The notes: generated by a model not told the origin, from the sequence alone. 64,000 nt of DNA from JALZCH01 sp036387135 (GCA_036387135.1 DASVUH010000013.1:1-64000); one strand, 5' to 3'; shown: positions 23,575 through 33,044, counted from the first letter of the stretch. Numbers and translations are program-made.

Positions 23575-26298
23575 GTGTCAACAAACCTTGAAACAATTTC
23601 GCATTACAAAGTGCTGGAAAAGCTCGGTTCCGGCGGAATGGGCGAAGTTTATCTCGTTTCCGACACGAAATTGAATCGCAAAGCCGCTCTCAAGATTTTA
23701 CCGACGAGATTTGCAGTTGACCGCAAACATCTGAATCGTTTCTGGCAGGAAGCGCGTCTCGCCGCGACTCTTAATCACCCGAATATCTGCACGGTTTACG
23801 AAATTGACGACCGCTCTGAGACGCCTTTTATCGCGCTCGAATACGTCGAAGGCGAAACTCTGGCGGAGAAAATTGACGGCAAATCAATTGATTTGAGCGA
23901 AGTTTTGGAAATCTCCGTGCAAATCGCCGACGCTTTGGACGAAGCGCATCGCCACAGAATCATTCACCGCGACATCAAAGCCGCAAACGTCATTATCAAT
24001 AAGCGCGGGCGCGTCAAAGTTCTCGATTTCGGTCTGGCGAAAACTTTTGAAACCGAAACTTCCGAACAGGAAATTACGCGCGCCAAAACCGAATCGGGAA
24101 TGCTCGTCGGCACGGTGCAATATATGTCGCCCGAACAGGCTTTGGGCAAAGAGCTTGACGGGCGAACGGATTTGTGGAGCTTCGGCGTCGTGTTGTATGA
24201 AATGACGACCGGGCAATTGCCGTTTAAAGGCGCGACGGTCGCCGCCGCATTTGACGCGATTCTGCACGACGAACCGATTGCGCCGGGCGAGTTGAATCAA
24301 AATGTGCCGCCGGAGCTTGAGCAGATAATTTTAAAGCTGCTCGAAAAAGACCGTGATTTTCGTTATCAAACCGCTTCTGATTTGCGCGCCGATTTAAAAC
24401 GGCTTCAGCGCGCTTCGTTCAATGAATTAAACGTTTCCGATAATTTTTCGGCAAATCTTAAATCTCGCACCTCGAATCTAACTCTCAGTCAGAGAACGAA
24501 CAATTCAAGACAAGCGACCGCGCCGGAAACCAGCCGCACTATTTCAAAGCTGCCGCGTTTTGCGATTCCTGCTGTCGGGGCGATTTTGCTGATTGCGCTT
24601 GCCGCCGCTTTTTACGGTTTTTATTTCAATTCCGCCGCGCCGCAAGCTGATTCCGGTTTTAAAGTCGGCGAAGTCGAACGTTTGACGAGTCTCGGCAAAG
24701 TCAACGACGCGGTTGTTTCGCCGGACGGAAAATATCTCGTTTACGTTTCAAACGAAGGCGGGAGCGAAAGTCTCTGGCTCAAACAAATCCAAACCGGCAG
24801 CAATATTCAAGTCATCGCGCCGCAAAACGTTTCGTATCAGGGCATTGCGATTTCGCCCGACGGAAGCCGGATTTATTACAACGTCTGGGACAGAAAAGGC
24901 GTCGGGCAGATTTTCCGCATTCCGGTTTTGGGCGGAATGCCGCAAAAAGTGATTCACGATTGTATGCCCGGCATCACGCTCTCGCCCGACGGCAAGCGTC
25001 TGGCATTTATTCGCTCCAGCACGGAAGATCGAACGACGCGGCTGATTAGCGCCGGTTCGGACGGCGGCGACGAACGAGATGTAGTTGTCAATAATGCTAA
25101 CGACAACAGCGGAATTTTTACGCCTGCCTGGTCGCCCGACGGAAAAACAATCGCTTTCGCGGGCGCAAAATTAGTTTCACCCGGCAAAGCTCTCGCTCAA
25201 ATATGGGAAGTTCCTGCGGACGGCGGCGAGCGAAAAGTAATCTGGACTTCAAGCAATTTCGCTTCGTTTTTCGGCAACACTTTGACCTGGCTGCCCGATA
25301 AAAGCGGTATGCTGATAACCTCCGGCAGTCGTCAGCAGTTTTATTTGCAAATCTGGAAAATTTCTTATCCCGACGGCAAAGAAGAGCAATTAACCAGAGA
25401 TTTTAACAGCTATCGAAATCTGAGCATTTCATCGGACGGCAAGCTGCTCGTCAGCACGCAGGAAGATATATCTCTCGGCGTTTGGACGGTTCCGATTGAT
25501 AACCCGTCGCAGGCAAAGAAAATCACATCGGGCAAGCTCGAAGGAATGGGCGTCGCGTGGACGCCGGACAATCGGGTTGTTTACAGCTCGGCTGTCAGCG
25601 GAAATCCCAACATTTGGATTGCCGACAGCGACGGCTCGAACAAAAAACAACTGACGAGCAACAACCTCAACCTCGAACCTTGTGTCGCCGCCAACGGAAA
25701 ATACATTGTCTTTACTTCATCAAACGGCGGTACGCCGAACATTTGGAGCATAGATTTTGACGGAAATAATCTGCGTAAAGTGACCGAGAATTATGCGTGG
25801 TCGGTCGGCTGCGCGCCTTTGAGCAACAGGCTTTTCGTCAGCGACAGCGCCGGGCTTGGAATGATTACGACGGAAGGCGGAGAAGTTACGCATTTGGCTG
25901 ACAACGTCGAGCGGCGCCCCGCAGTTTCGCCCGACGGAAAACGAATCGCTTATATTTTCTGGAATGAAAAGGAAAAACGGCTCGACCAGGAAATTCTCAA
26001 CATTGAGACGGGCGAGCGGCGACGCTTTGAGATTCCGCCCGACGCCATTCGGAGCATCAACCAGCCGCCCGTGACTCTGCGCTGGACGCCGGACGGAAAA
26101 GCTCTGGCTTACGTCCGCGACGCGCAGGAAGTTTCCAACATCTGGACGCTGCCGCTCGAAGGCGGAAAATCGCGTCAAATCACCGGGTTTAACGAAAATT
26201 ATATCGCTTATTTCGATTGGTCGCCCGACGGCAAACAGCTTGTCGTCTCGCGCGGCTCGATCTCAAGCGACGCGGTTTTAATCCGCAACGGGAGATAA
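23575..26298 (+). CDS. Membrane Ser/Thr protein kinase with PD40 beta-propeller
   Basis: A 907-aa Hanks-type kinase. Kinase domain about residues 11-280: GSGGMGEV loop, Lys40, HRDIKAANV with catalytic Asp133, DFG at 151-153. A juxtamembrane linker includes NLKSRTSNLTLSQ (294-306), which looks encoded by a short-unit repeat. One TM helix at 329-351. The extracytoplasmic part contains many SPDG(K/S) WD40-like/PD40 units forming a propeller sensor. This architecture is common in Acidobacteriota. Start is GTG with no clear ribosome site. The FHA-containing regulator at 27093 is a possible phospho-dependent partner, but that is inference. Confidence 0.92.
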   Translation: MSTNLETISHYKVLEKLGSGGMGEVYLVSDTKLNRKAALKILPTRFAVDRKHLNRFWQEARLAATLNHPNICTVYEIDDRSETPFIALEYVEGETLAEKIDGKSIDLSEVLEISVQIADALDEAHRHRIIHRDIKAANVIINKRGRVKVLDFGLAKTFETETSEQEITRAKTESGMLVGTVQYMSPEQALGKELDGRTDLWSFGVVLYEMTTGQLPFKGATVAAAFDAILHDEPIAPGELNQNVPPELEQIILKLLEKDRDFRYQTASDLRADLKRLQRASFNELNVSDNFSANLKSRTSNLTLSQRTNNSRQATAPETSRTISKLPRFAIPAVGAILLIALAAAFYGFYFNSAAPQADSGFKVGEVERLTSLGKVNDAVVSPDGKYLVYVSNEGGSESLWLKQIQTGSNIQVIAPQNVSYQGIAISPDGSRIYYNVWDRKGVGQIFRIPVLGGMPQKVIHDCMPGITLSPDGKRLAFIRSSTEDRTTRLISAGSDGGDERDVVVNNANDNSGIFTPAWSPDGKTIAFAGAKLVSPGKALAQIWEVPADGGERKVIWTSSNFASFFGNTLTWLPDKSGMLITSGSRQQFYLQIWKISYPDGKEEQLTRDFNSYRNLSISSDGKLLVSTQEDISLGVWTVPIDNPSQAKKITSGKLEGMGVAWTPDNRVVYSSAVSGNPNIWIADSDGSNKKQLTSNNLNLEPCVAANGKYIVFTSSNGGTPNIWSIDFDGNNLRKVTENYAWSVGCAPLSNRLFVSDSAGLGMITTEGGEVTHLADNVERRPAVSPDGKRIAYIFWNEKEKRLDQEILNIETGERRRFEIPPDAIRSINQPPVTLRWTPDGKALAYVRDAQEVSNIWTLPLEGGKSRQITGFNENYIAYFDWSPDGKQLVVSRGSISSDAVLIRNGR

Positions 26299-26314
26299 TT
26301 TTCTGAACAAAAAA

Positions 26315-26353
26315 AATAACTCGAAGCGTTTCAAGTTTTCGCTTCGAGTTATT
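26315..26353. terminator. Bidirectional terminator
   Basis: Perfect 13-bp arms 26315-26327 and 26341-26353, with A-run left and T-run right, between the converging kinase gene and the secreted protein gene. Confidence 0.9.
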
Positions 26354-26373
26354 TTTTTTGACTGCCGTTTTGT

Positions 26374-26838
26374 TTATTGAGCCGCGATTTCAACAATCGT
26401 CGGTTTAACTTTTGCCAGATTGTTTTCCGATTCGCTTTCTTTCTGAGCGTGGCGCTCTGTTTTCGATTCGTTGATGATCCGACCTGCGCTGCGAGCTTGC
26501 GTATAAATTACCCGCAGGAAACGATTTTGCCCGTACTGATTAAAAACTAATTTTGCGGATTTCACTTGATTTTCATTGCCCGTCGGTTGATAAGCCGGGA
26601 CAAAGACGGATTTGCTGTTTTTAACGCCGCGGATTTGATAAACCGTCTCCGAAACGCGCTGAATTTCATATTTGCCCGCCGCCATTTTGTCGTTGCCGAC
26701 ATAGAAATCAAAAGGCACGTCGTAAGTTTGTCGCGTCCCGTAATCGTTGTTCGCGCGGGCGGGAACTGCCGCCGTAAAGATTGCCGCAATCATAAAAACT
26801 AAAGATAATCCGAATGAAGCCAAAGTATGTTTTTTCAT
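26374..26838 (-). CDS. Secreted protein with FDFYVG-type domain
   Basis: A 154-aa protein: Sec signal peptide (about residues 1-29, ending PARA), then a beta-rich core with VPFDFYVGNDKMAAGKYEIQRV. This pattern recurs in small secreted Acidobacteriota proteins of unknown role. The C-terminal tail is charged. ATG at 26838 is preceded by AGGAGAAAG, which decides the start. Monocistronic, divergent from the sigma-54 activator gene. Confidence 0.78.
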   Translation of the reverse strand: MKKHTLASFGLSLVFMIAAIFTAAVPARANNDYGTRQTYDVPFDFYVGNDKMAAGKYEIQRVSETVYQIRGVKNSKSVFVPAYQPTGNENQVKSAKLVFNQYGQNRFLRVIYTQARSAGRIINESKTERHAQKESESENNLAKVKPTIVEIAAQ

Positions 26839-27010
26839 TTTCTTTCTCCTCTTATTTCTGTTTTTGACTTTCTTAGTCACGCCGAATAGAAGGGCGATTT
26901 GCGTGCCGCTGAAAAATAACAGTTGTCTAAAACAGGTAAACAAAAGAAGGCAAAGAAAATAAAAGATTTTCAGGCTGTTCTGTCCAAAAGCCGACTCTAT
27001 AAAAAAAGCT

Positions 27011-27043
27011 AACCGTTCGGATAGTCAGGCTATCCGAACGGTT
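27011..27043. promoter_or_regulatory. 14-bp perfect palindrome upstream of sigma-54 activator
   Basis: Arms 27011-27024 (AACCGTTCGGATAG) and 27030-27043, 5-nt loop, 50 nt before the activator ATG. On the minus strand it is followed by a T-run, so it could be a terminator for antisense reading, or an operator or leader hairpin for the activator gene. Confidence 0.55.
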
Positions 27044-27092
27044 GCGGCGCTTTGTGTTGCGGGAAAGTTTTCGGCGTTTTAAACTGAACCCG

Positions 27093-28988
27093 ATGCCGGC
27101 AAAACTGCTCACAATCGAAGGCAAAAATAAAGGCGTCGTTTTCGCGCTTGGAGACGCAGAAACGTTCGTCGGTCGCGAAGCCTCAAATCAAATCGCGCTT
27201 AACGACGCCTCGGTTTCTCGCCGTCATTGTATTATCGAACGGCGCGGCGAAGAATTCTTCGTCAATGATTTAGAGAGCTTAAACGGCACTTTCGTCAATG
27301 ACGCTTCAGCCGAAAACACGCGGTTAAAACACGCGGATAAAATTAAAATCGGCGATTTCGTTTTCCAGTTTTTGACTGACGAAACGGAAAGAAATTCGGG
27401 CGAAACGGTCAGAATAGACGAAAAAGATTTGGAATTGCCGCGCGACACGGTGCGCGTCCGGCTCGATGAAGCCGTCAGCGCGATGGCGCGAGATTTAACC
27501 GCGCTGCTGCAAATCAGCCAAAAAATCAATTCGGTGCGCGGTCTGGAAAATTTGCAGATGCAGCTTCTCGAACTGCTTTTTGAAGTCGTTCCCGCCGAAA
27601 AAGGCGCGATTTTGCTCGTGGAAGATGAAACGGCGGAAGAAATTTCTTCGGTTTACGGCTTGCAGCGCGATAAAGAATCAACCGAAACAATCAGCGTCAG
27701 CCGAACGGTTGTACGGCAGGTTTTCGACGCTCAAACTGCAATTTTAGCCAACAACGTTGCGGGCGACATTCATTTGTCGAACGCCGAAAGCTTGTTTTTG
27801 TCGCAAACCGCGTCGCTGCTCTGCGTTCCGCTCGTGCTTTACGGCAAAACGATGGGTGCGATTTATCTGGAAACAAACCGCCGCGAAGCGCATTTTGATG
27901 AAAATCATTTGCGTTTTGCTTCGGCGGTCGCGGGAATTGCGTCGGTGGCGATTGAAAACGTCAGACAATTTGACCGGCTCGAAACCGAAAACCGATTTTT
28001 GCGCGAGGAAACTCTCGAAAACCGCAATATGACGGGTGCGAGCGAGGCGATGGAAAAAGTTTTTAAATTCATCGCAAAGGCAGCGCCGACCGATTCGACG
28101 GTTTTAATCAACGGCGAATCGGGAACCGGAAAAGAACTCGCCGCGCGCGCGATTCACGAAAACAGTCGGCGCAAAGAAAAGCCTTTTGTGGCGATAAACT
28201 GCGCCGCGCTGACCGAAACCTTGCTCGAATCCGAGCTTTTCGGTCACGAAAAAGGTGCTTTTACCGGCGCGGTTCAGCAGAAAAAAGGCAAAATCGAAAT
28301 CGCGCAGAGCGGGACGCTTTTCTTAGACGAAATCGGCGAAATGGCGATTAATTTACAAGCCAAATTGCTCAGAGTTTTGCAGGAGCGCGAGTTTGAAAGA
28401 GTCGGCGGCACGCGCCCGATCAAAGCCGATGTTCGTCTTGTCGCGGCGACAAACCGGAATCTCGAAGAAGAAGTAAAAACGGGGAATTTTCGACAGGATT
28501 TGTTTTATCGTCTGAACGTCGTGAGTTTTACGATGCCCGCGCTACGCGAGCGAAAAGAAGACATCGTTTTGCTCGCGGAAAAGTTTGCCGAAAAATTCAG
28601 TCGCCAATTAAACCGCCGCATTCGCGGAATTTCATCGAAAGCCAAAAAACTGCTCCTCGCTTATGATTTTCCGGGAAATGTCCGCGAGCTGGAAAATGCT
28701 ATCGAACGCGCCGTCGTTCTCGGTTCTACAGAATGGATTTTGCCCGAAGATTTGCCCGAAAACATTCTGGAAAACGGAGAATCTTTCCCTGACGAACGCG
28801 AAACCAACGCCGAAACTTATCACGAAGTTGTTTTGGAAACGAAAAAACAACTGATTCGCAAAGCTTTTAAAGAAGCCAAAGGGAGCTATGTTGAAGCCGC
28901 CAAGCTGCTCGACGTTCATCCGAATTACCTGCACCGTTTGATTCGCAATCTCAATCTCAAAACCGAGCTTGAAACCCTGTCTTTTTAA
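27093..28988 (+). CDS. FHA-GAF-sigma54 activator (Fis-type)
   Basis: A 631-aa regulator. FHA domain about residues 5-95 (VGREASNQIAL, SVSRRHCII, LNGTFVN), which binds phosphothreonine peptides. GAF domain about 140-295. AAA+ domain about 313-540, with Walker A GESGTGKE at 341-348 and the sigma-54 contact loop GAFTGA at 388-393, so it should activate sigma-54 RNA polymerase. C-terminal Fis-like HTH (SYVEAAKLLDVHPNYLHRLIRNL). There is no receiver domain; activity is probably set through FHA and GAF. The Ser/Thr kinase 0.8 kb upstream is a natural candidate signal source. The ATG at 27093 starts just before the FHA fold. Confidence 0.93.
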   Translation: MPAKLLTIEGKNKGVVFALGDAETFVGREASNQIALNDASVSRRHCIIERRGEEFFVNDLESLNGTFVNDASAENTRLKHADKIKIGDFVFQFLTDETERNSGETVRIDEKDLELPRDTVRVRLDEAVSAMARDLTALLQISQKINSVRGLENLQMQLLELLFEVVPAEKGAILLVEDETAEEISSVYGLQRDKESTETISVSRTVVRQVFDAQTAILANNVAGDIHLSNAESLFLSQTASLLCVPLVLYGKTMGAIYLETNRREAHFDENHLRFASAVAGIASVAIENVRQFDRLETENRFLREETLENRNMTGASEAMEKVFKFIAKAAPTDSTVLINGESGTGKELAARAIHENSRRKEKPFVAINCAALTETLLESELFGHEKGAFTGAVQQKKGKIEIAQSGTLFLDEIGEMAINLQAKLLRVLQEREFERVGGTRPIKADVRLVAATNRNLEEEVKTGNFRQDLFYRLNVVSFTMPALRERKEDIVLLAEKFAEKFSRQLNRRIRGISSKAKKLLLAYDFPGNVRELENAIERAVVLGSTEWILPEDLPENILENGESFPDERETNAETYHEVVLETKKQLIRKAFKEAKGSYVEAAKLLDVHPNYLHRLIRNLNLKTELETLSF

Positions 28989-29082
28989 TTAAAATCTACA
29001 GTCGCAAATTTTCTCCGCGCTCGTACGCTCGCGTACCGACCCAACATCCGTTTGTTTTGGGATAATTTAAATGAGGATTTTT

Positions 29083-29964
29083 ATGCCCAAAGAAACAATA
29101 ATTCAACTCGATTCAATCGCGGGCGCGATTCCCGATTTCGGAACCGGCTCGGTATTTTTCATTGGTACGGCGACCGTTATTTTGCGTTATGCGGGATTTA
29201 CGATTCTGACCGACCCGAATTTTCTGCACGCCGGCGACCACGTTCATCTCGGTTACGGTTTGACGAGCGAGCGTCTGACCGAACCGGCGCTCGATATTGA
29301 CGAGTTGCCGCCGATTGATTTCGTCGTGCTGTCGCATTATCACGGCGACCATTTCGATCAAATCGTCGAAGAAAAATTAGACAAAAATCTGCCGATTATC
29401 ACAACCCCGCACGCGACCGCCGAATTGGAATCGAAAAACTTTAAAAACTCGGTTCCGCTCGACACATGGGATTCAGCGACGGTTACAAAAGGCGAAGCGC
29501 AGGTGAAAATCACCTCGATGCCGGGCAAACACGGTCCGGCAATGGTTGATTTCGCCTTACCCGACGTGATGGGCAGTATGCTCGAATTCAGCGCGGGCGG
29601 AGCGGACAGCACCACGCTTCGGCTATACATTTCCGGCGACACGCTGCTGATTGATGAACTGAAGGAAATACCCCAAAAATATCCGAATATTGATTTGGGT
29701 TTGTTCCATCTCGGCGGCACGCGAATTATGGGTATTTTGTTGACGATGGATGCCGAAATGGGCGTCGAAGCAATCAAGCTGATCAATCCGAAAGAAGCGA
29801 TTCCGATTCACTATAACGATTACGACGTTTTCAAATCGCCGCTCGAAGATTTCAAACAGGCAGCCGACGCCGCCGGATTGACCGAGAGAATGCGATATTT
29901 AAGTCACGGCGAAACATACAATTTTGAAGTTCCGGCGAGCCGCCGGACGGTTAGAGCAAATTAA
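29083..29964 (+). CDS. Metallo-beta-lactamase-fold hydrolase (UlaG-like)
   Basis: A 293-aa protein. SHYHGDHFD (about residues 86-94) is the HxHxDH metal-binding motif. GSVFFIGTATVILRYAGFTILTDPNF starts the fold, ISGDTLL contributes the bridging Asp, and IPIHYNDYDVF the late His. It resembles UlaG/L-ascorbate-6-P lactonase-like hydrolases, but the substrate is unknown. Start choice: GAGG lies about 7 nt before the ATG at 29083, while the ATG 12 nt upstream overlaps that site. Probably monocistronic. Confidence 0.87.
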   Translation: MPKETIIQLDSIAGAIPDFGTGSVFFIGTATVILRYAGFTILTDPNFLHAGDHVHLGYGLTSERLTEPALDIDELPPIDFVVLSHYHGDHFDQIVEEKLDKNLPIITTPHATAELESKNFKNSVPLDTWDSATVTKGEAQVKITSMPGKHGPAMVDFALPDVMGSMLEFSAGGADSTTLRLYISGDTLLIDELKEIPQKYPNIDLGLFHLGGTRIMGILLTMDAEMGVEAIKLINPKEAIPIHYNDYDVFKSPLEDFKQAADAAGLTERMRYLSHGETYNFEVPASRRTVRAN

Positions 29965-30067
29965 GATTTGATTTGTGGAAGAGTTTCAGGATTCAAACTT
30001 TTGATTAAATTACATCGGAAGATAGAACTTTAGTTTGAACTCTCAACTTGAACGGGAGCTTAAGTTT

Positions 30068-30529
30068 ATGGCAAAGAAACTACTTTTATTTGTGTTGACG
30101 TTTTGCTTATTTATCCTTTCCGCTTCGGCGCAGGATCAAAATCTGAGAAAGCGGGATAGCATAACCCCGCCGCCCGGAGGAATTAAATTACTGAGCGGTT
30201 ATGTTGACATACCGGGACGAGGCATTGACAGCACGGTCGGGAGCATTAAAAAAGAAGGCGGACTTAATATCAGATACGATATTGGAGTTTTGGCGGGCGA
30301 GTATGTAAATCACTGTCGGAGAGACAACACCTGCGTTTGGTATAAAGAACAACAATTAAACGCCGGATTGGTAAAAATTGCGTTACAAAGAAATGGAATT
30401 ATCGTCGCCACTTTTCCGAGAACGATGGCGAACTTTTATACCGAAGCGAGAACCGATGAAGACATCGCCGAATTCTTAATAATGATTCTGACTTTTGATG
30501 AAACACAGTGTTGTCAAAATACATTTTGA
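30068..30529 (+). CDS. Small secreted protein of unknown function
   Basis: A 153-aa protein with a clear signal peptide (KKLLLFVLTFCLFILSASAQ). The mature part has GIKLLSGYVDIPGRGIDS, a paired Cys in HCRRDNTCVWY and a C-terminal CC. It may be a folded extracytoplasmic domain with disulfides. ATG at 30068 has GGGAG about 8 nt upstream; the longer frame lacks a ribosome site. No recognised family. Confidence 0.68.
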   Translation: MAKKLLLFVLTFCLFILSASAQDQNLRKRDSITPPPGGIKLLSGYVDIPGRGIDSTVGSIKKEGGLNIRYDIGVLAGEYVNHCRRDNTCVWYKEQQLNAGLVKIALQRNGIIVATFPRTMANFYTEARTDEDIAEFLIMILTFDETQCCQNTF

Positions 30530-30565
30530 AATTTAGCCGAAAGTTTTTCAAAGCGATAAACGATT

Positions 30566-30608
30566 AAATAAAAAAGAACCCGTTCTTTTAACGGGTTCTT
30601 TTTTATTT
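30566..30608. terminator. Bidirectional terminator before ychF
   Basis: Perfect 19-bp arms 30566-30584 and 30590-30608 with a 5-nt loop, and A/T tails on both sides. Confidence 0.92.
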
Positions 30609-30645
30609 ATCTAGTCGAAATCATCGCTAGTTCAGTCTTAAAAGG

Positions 30646-31746
30646 CTAAACGTTAAATCTGAAATGAACGACATCGCCCTCGCGCATTACATATTCTTTG
30701 CCTTCCAGGCGCAATAAACCTTGCTCGCGAGCGGCGGCGTATGAAGCAGCTCGAATTAAATCGTCGTAGCCGACGACTTCGGCGCGAATAAAACCGCGTT
30801 CGATGTCCGAATGAATCGTTCCGGCGGCTTGCGGGGCTTTCGTTCCGATTGGAATCGTCCACGCGCGGACTTCTTTTTCACCGGCGGTTAAAAACGACAT
30901 CAAACCGAGCAGCCGATAAGCCGATTTAATCAAGAGGTCAACGCCGCTCGATTCGACGCCGACATCTTTTAAAAATTCGATTCGCTCTTCGGGCGCTAAT
31001 TCGACCAATTCAGCTTCGAGCTTGGCGCAAATCAGAACAGTTTCGGCATTTTCCGCAGCGGCAAATTCTTTGACCTGACGCACAAAAGCGTCTTCGTCGG
31101 GCGCTGCCAAAGCATTTTCGTCAACGTTTGCCGCGTAAATCGTCGGTTTTGTGGTCAACAGGAAAAACTGCCGGGCAATCGCTTTCTCGTCATCATTCAA
31201 CTCGACCGTGCGAGCCGCGCGTCCGTCTTCGAGGGCGGGTTGTAATTTGTCCAAAACTTCCAATTCGGCTTTCGCGTCTTTCGCGCCGCCTTTGGCGTTT
31301 TTCGTCGCGCGCTCGCGGCGTTTTTCGACCGAAGCCAGATCCGCCAAAACCAATTCCAGCCCGATTGTTTCAATATCGCGCAGCGGGTTGACCGAGCCTT
31401 CGACGTGAATGATGTCGTCGTCTTCAAACGCGCGGACGACCTGCACAATCGTGTCGGTTTCGCGGATGTTGGCAAGAAATTGGTTTCCCAAACCCGCGCC
31501 CTGCGAAGCGCCGCGCACAAGCCCGGCGATGTCAACAAACTCGACGGTCGCCGGAACAATGTTCGTCGTTTTGACGATTTTGGCGAGCGGTTCGAGCCGC
31601 TCGTCCGGCACGGCGACGACGCCGATGTTCGGCTCGATTGTGGCAAATGGATAATTGGCGGCAAGCGCGGCTTGCTGCGAAGTTAAAGCGTTAAAAAGCG
31701 TGGATTTTCCGACGTTCGGCAATCCGACAATTCCGGCACGTAACAT
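30646..31746 (-). CDS. ychF: Redox-regulated ATPase/GTPase YchF (OBG family)
   Basis: A 366-aa protein, family length about 363. Walker A is GLPNVGKSTLFNALT at residues 8-22. FVDIAGLVRGASQGAGLGNQFLANIRETD is the G3 region. A coiled-coil insert (EKRRERATKN, about 150-200) and a C-terminal TGS domain (about 280-366) follow. YchF binds ribosomes and prefers ATP in the known homologues. ATG at 31746 places MLRAGIVGLPNVGKS at the conserved N terminus. Monocistronic as far as I see. Confidence 0.95.
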   Translation of the reverse strand: MLRAGIVGLPNVGKSTLFNALTSQQAALAANYPFATIEPNIGVVAVPDERLEPLAKIVKTTNIVPATVEFVDIAGLVRGASQGAGLGNQFLANIRETDTIVQVVRAFEDDDIIHVEGSVNPLRDIETIGLELVLADLASVEKRRERATKNAKGGAKDAKAELEVLDKLQPALEDGRAARTVELNDDEKAIARQFFLLTTKPTIYAANVDENALAAPDEDAFVRQVKEFAAAENAETVLICAKLEAELVELAPEERIEFLKDVGVESSGVDLLIKSAYRLLGLMSFLTAGEKEVRAWTIPIGTKAPQAAGTIHSDIERGFIRAEVVGYDDLIRAASYAAAREQGLLRLEGKEYVMREGDVVHFRFNV

Positions 31747-32255
31747 TTTTGATGAATTCCTTACAAACAAAATTTCGCACAAAGACGAAACCTTTGTTTT
31801 ATCAAATGCCGCCCATATCGGCAAAGTTATGGAGATTCTGCATCGCGTCCTAGTATTGTGGTTCAGGAAAATAATTATTTTTCACGAATAGAAAGACGAT
31901 TTAAAAATGTCTGTTAAGTCAACTGTTTAGTTCAAAAACAAAAATAGAATAAAACTATAACAAGCATTGACATCGTATTATTCCTAGTGTAAATTTCTGT
32001 TGCTTTAAATTTATTTTAGGTTAATAAAGGGAATGTTTTCGACGCATTTCCTGTCGAGCCAACCTGCGAGACCGACACATCTCAGTTTGTTTTGTTTGTT
32101 GGCGAGCGAATTCTTTAGATTATCAACACTTTTTTTAGGAATTGAGGTGTTGAAATATCTATCAACCAAACACAACCTTCTGGTTTATAAAACTCGATAT
32201 TTCAGCATAAATCGCCGAAAATTGCGGTTTATGACAAACAGGAGATCAAAAGAAT
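31747..32255. other. Gene-free AT-rich stretch
   Basis: About 500 bp between the divergent ychF and FecR-like genes. It contains no convincing ORF. The only element I can propose is the promoter at 31967-31995, which would give the FecR-like gene a 5' leader of roughly 250 nt. No known riboswitch was recognised. Confidence 0.5.
31967..31995 (+). promoter_or_regulatory. Candidate sigma-70 promoter for FecR-like gene
   Basis: TTGACA (31967-31972), 17-nt spacer, then TAAATT (31990-31995; 4 of 6 to TATAAT). Confidence 0.4.
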
Positions 32256-32972
32256 ATGAAATTCCCAAAATACTTGAAAATGCATCTTCCGCTTCTAGTC
32301 GTATTTTTAAGCTGCGTTTCTGTTTTCGCTCACAGCGGCGATAATAACGAATCGCAAAGCGCGACTCCAATATTAGGCGTGCTCGTATTGGAAGATTCTG
32401 ATTCCACTCTGATTAATGGCAACGCAGTGGCTGACGGCGCGACAATCCGTTCCGGCGCTGAAATCAGAACCGGAAACCACAGCGCAAGAATTTATCTGCC
32501 CAAACTCGGCAGCGTCGAATTAAGACCGAATACTTCTGTCAATGTGAGCTTTAAAGACAACACGATTGATTTGAATTTGTTTAGCGGTCAAGCGCGGTTA
32601 ACTGCTTCGGAAGGCGTTAGAGGAAAGCTTATTAATCCCGATGGAGCGTTATTTGAAACCGATTCCAGTCTTTCGTTTTCATCTGTTGGTTCCACCGGAG
32701 AATTTTCTAATTCAGGCAGCAGATCAGAAGCTCTTTCTGTTTTAAATAAGAGCATTTTCGAGTCGGTTTACGAAACTTTCAAGAATGTCACGGAAAAAAC
32801 ACTCGAAACGTTGAATTTGACCGGAAACGTCTCTGAAGGTGCCAACGGAAATGGAAACGGTAATGGTAATGGCAACGGAAATGGCAACGGAGGTGAAAAT
32901 GGCAACGGTTGCAATGGACAGGGTCACATACGTGGAAATGGGAGAAATTGTCAGGTAAGCCCGACTCAGTAA
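32256..32972 (+). CDS. Secreted FecR-like protein with Gly-Asn repeat tail
   Basis: A 238-aa secreted protein. Signal peptide about residues 1-25. A FecR-like beta domain spans about 40-130, with ADGATIRSGAEIRTGNHSARIYLPKLGSVELRPNTSV, the usual pattern of FecR/DUF-type barrel domains. After a helical stretch the C terminus is (Gly-Asn)n from about residue 197, encoded by a tandem GGAAATGGCAAC-like repeat, then a Cys-containing tail. GGAG lies upstream of the ATG. The repeat length may vary between strains. Function unknown; FecR domains in Acidobacteriota often occur in envelope proteins. Confidence 0.8.
   Translation: MKFPKYLKMHLPLLVVFLSCVSVFAHSGDNNESQSATPILGVLVLEDSDSTLINGNAVADGATIRSGAEIRTGNHSARIYLPKLGSVELRPNTSVNVSFKDNTIDLNLFSGQARLTASEGVRGKLINPDGALFETDSSLSFSSVGSTGEFSNSGSRSEALSVLNKSIFESVYETFKNVTEKTLETLNLTGNVSEGANGNGNGNGNGNGNGNGGENGNGCNGQGHIRGNGRNCQVSPTQ
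32846..32915 (+). repeat. Gly-Asn coding tandem repeat
   Basis: Tandem GGNAA(T/C) hexamers encode (GN) about nine times inside the FecR-like protein, with one GGE interruption. Confidence 0.85.
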
Positions 32973-32992
32973 CAATTGAAGCAAATACCATA

Positions 32993-33044
32993 AAAGGATA
33001 GACCAAAGCTTTATATTTAGAAATGCTTCGGTTTATCCTTTTTG
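32993..33044. terminator. Bidirectional terminator
   Basis: Arms 32993-33009 and 33025-33041, 17 nt with two mismatches, then a short T-run. Lies between the converging FecR-like and FG-GAP genes. Confidence 0.8.

Noticed and set aside
27011..27043. Ordinary terminator of the minus-strand secreted-protein gene
   Set aside because: It lies upstream of that gene's start, not after its stop.
30068..30529. Lipoprotein
   Set aside because: The signal peptide lacks a lipobox Cys right after its cleavage region.
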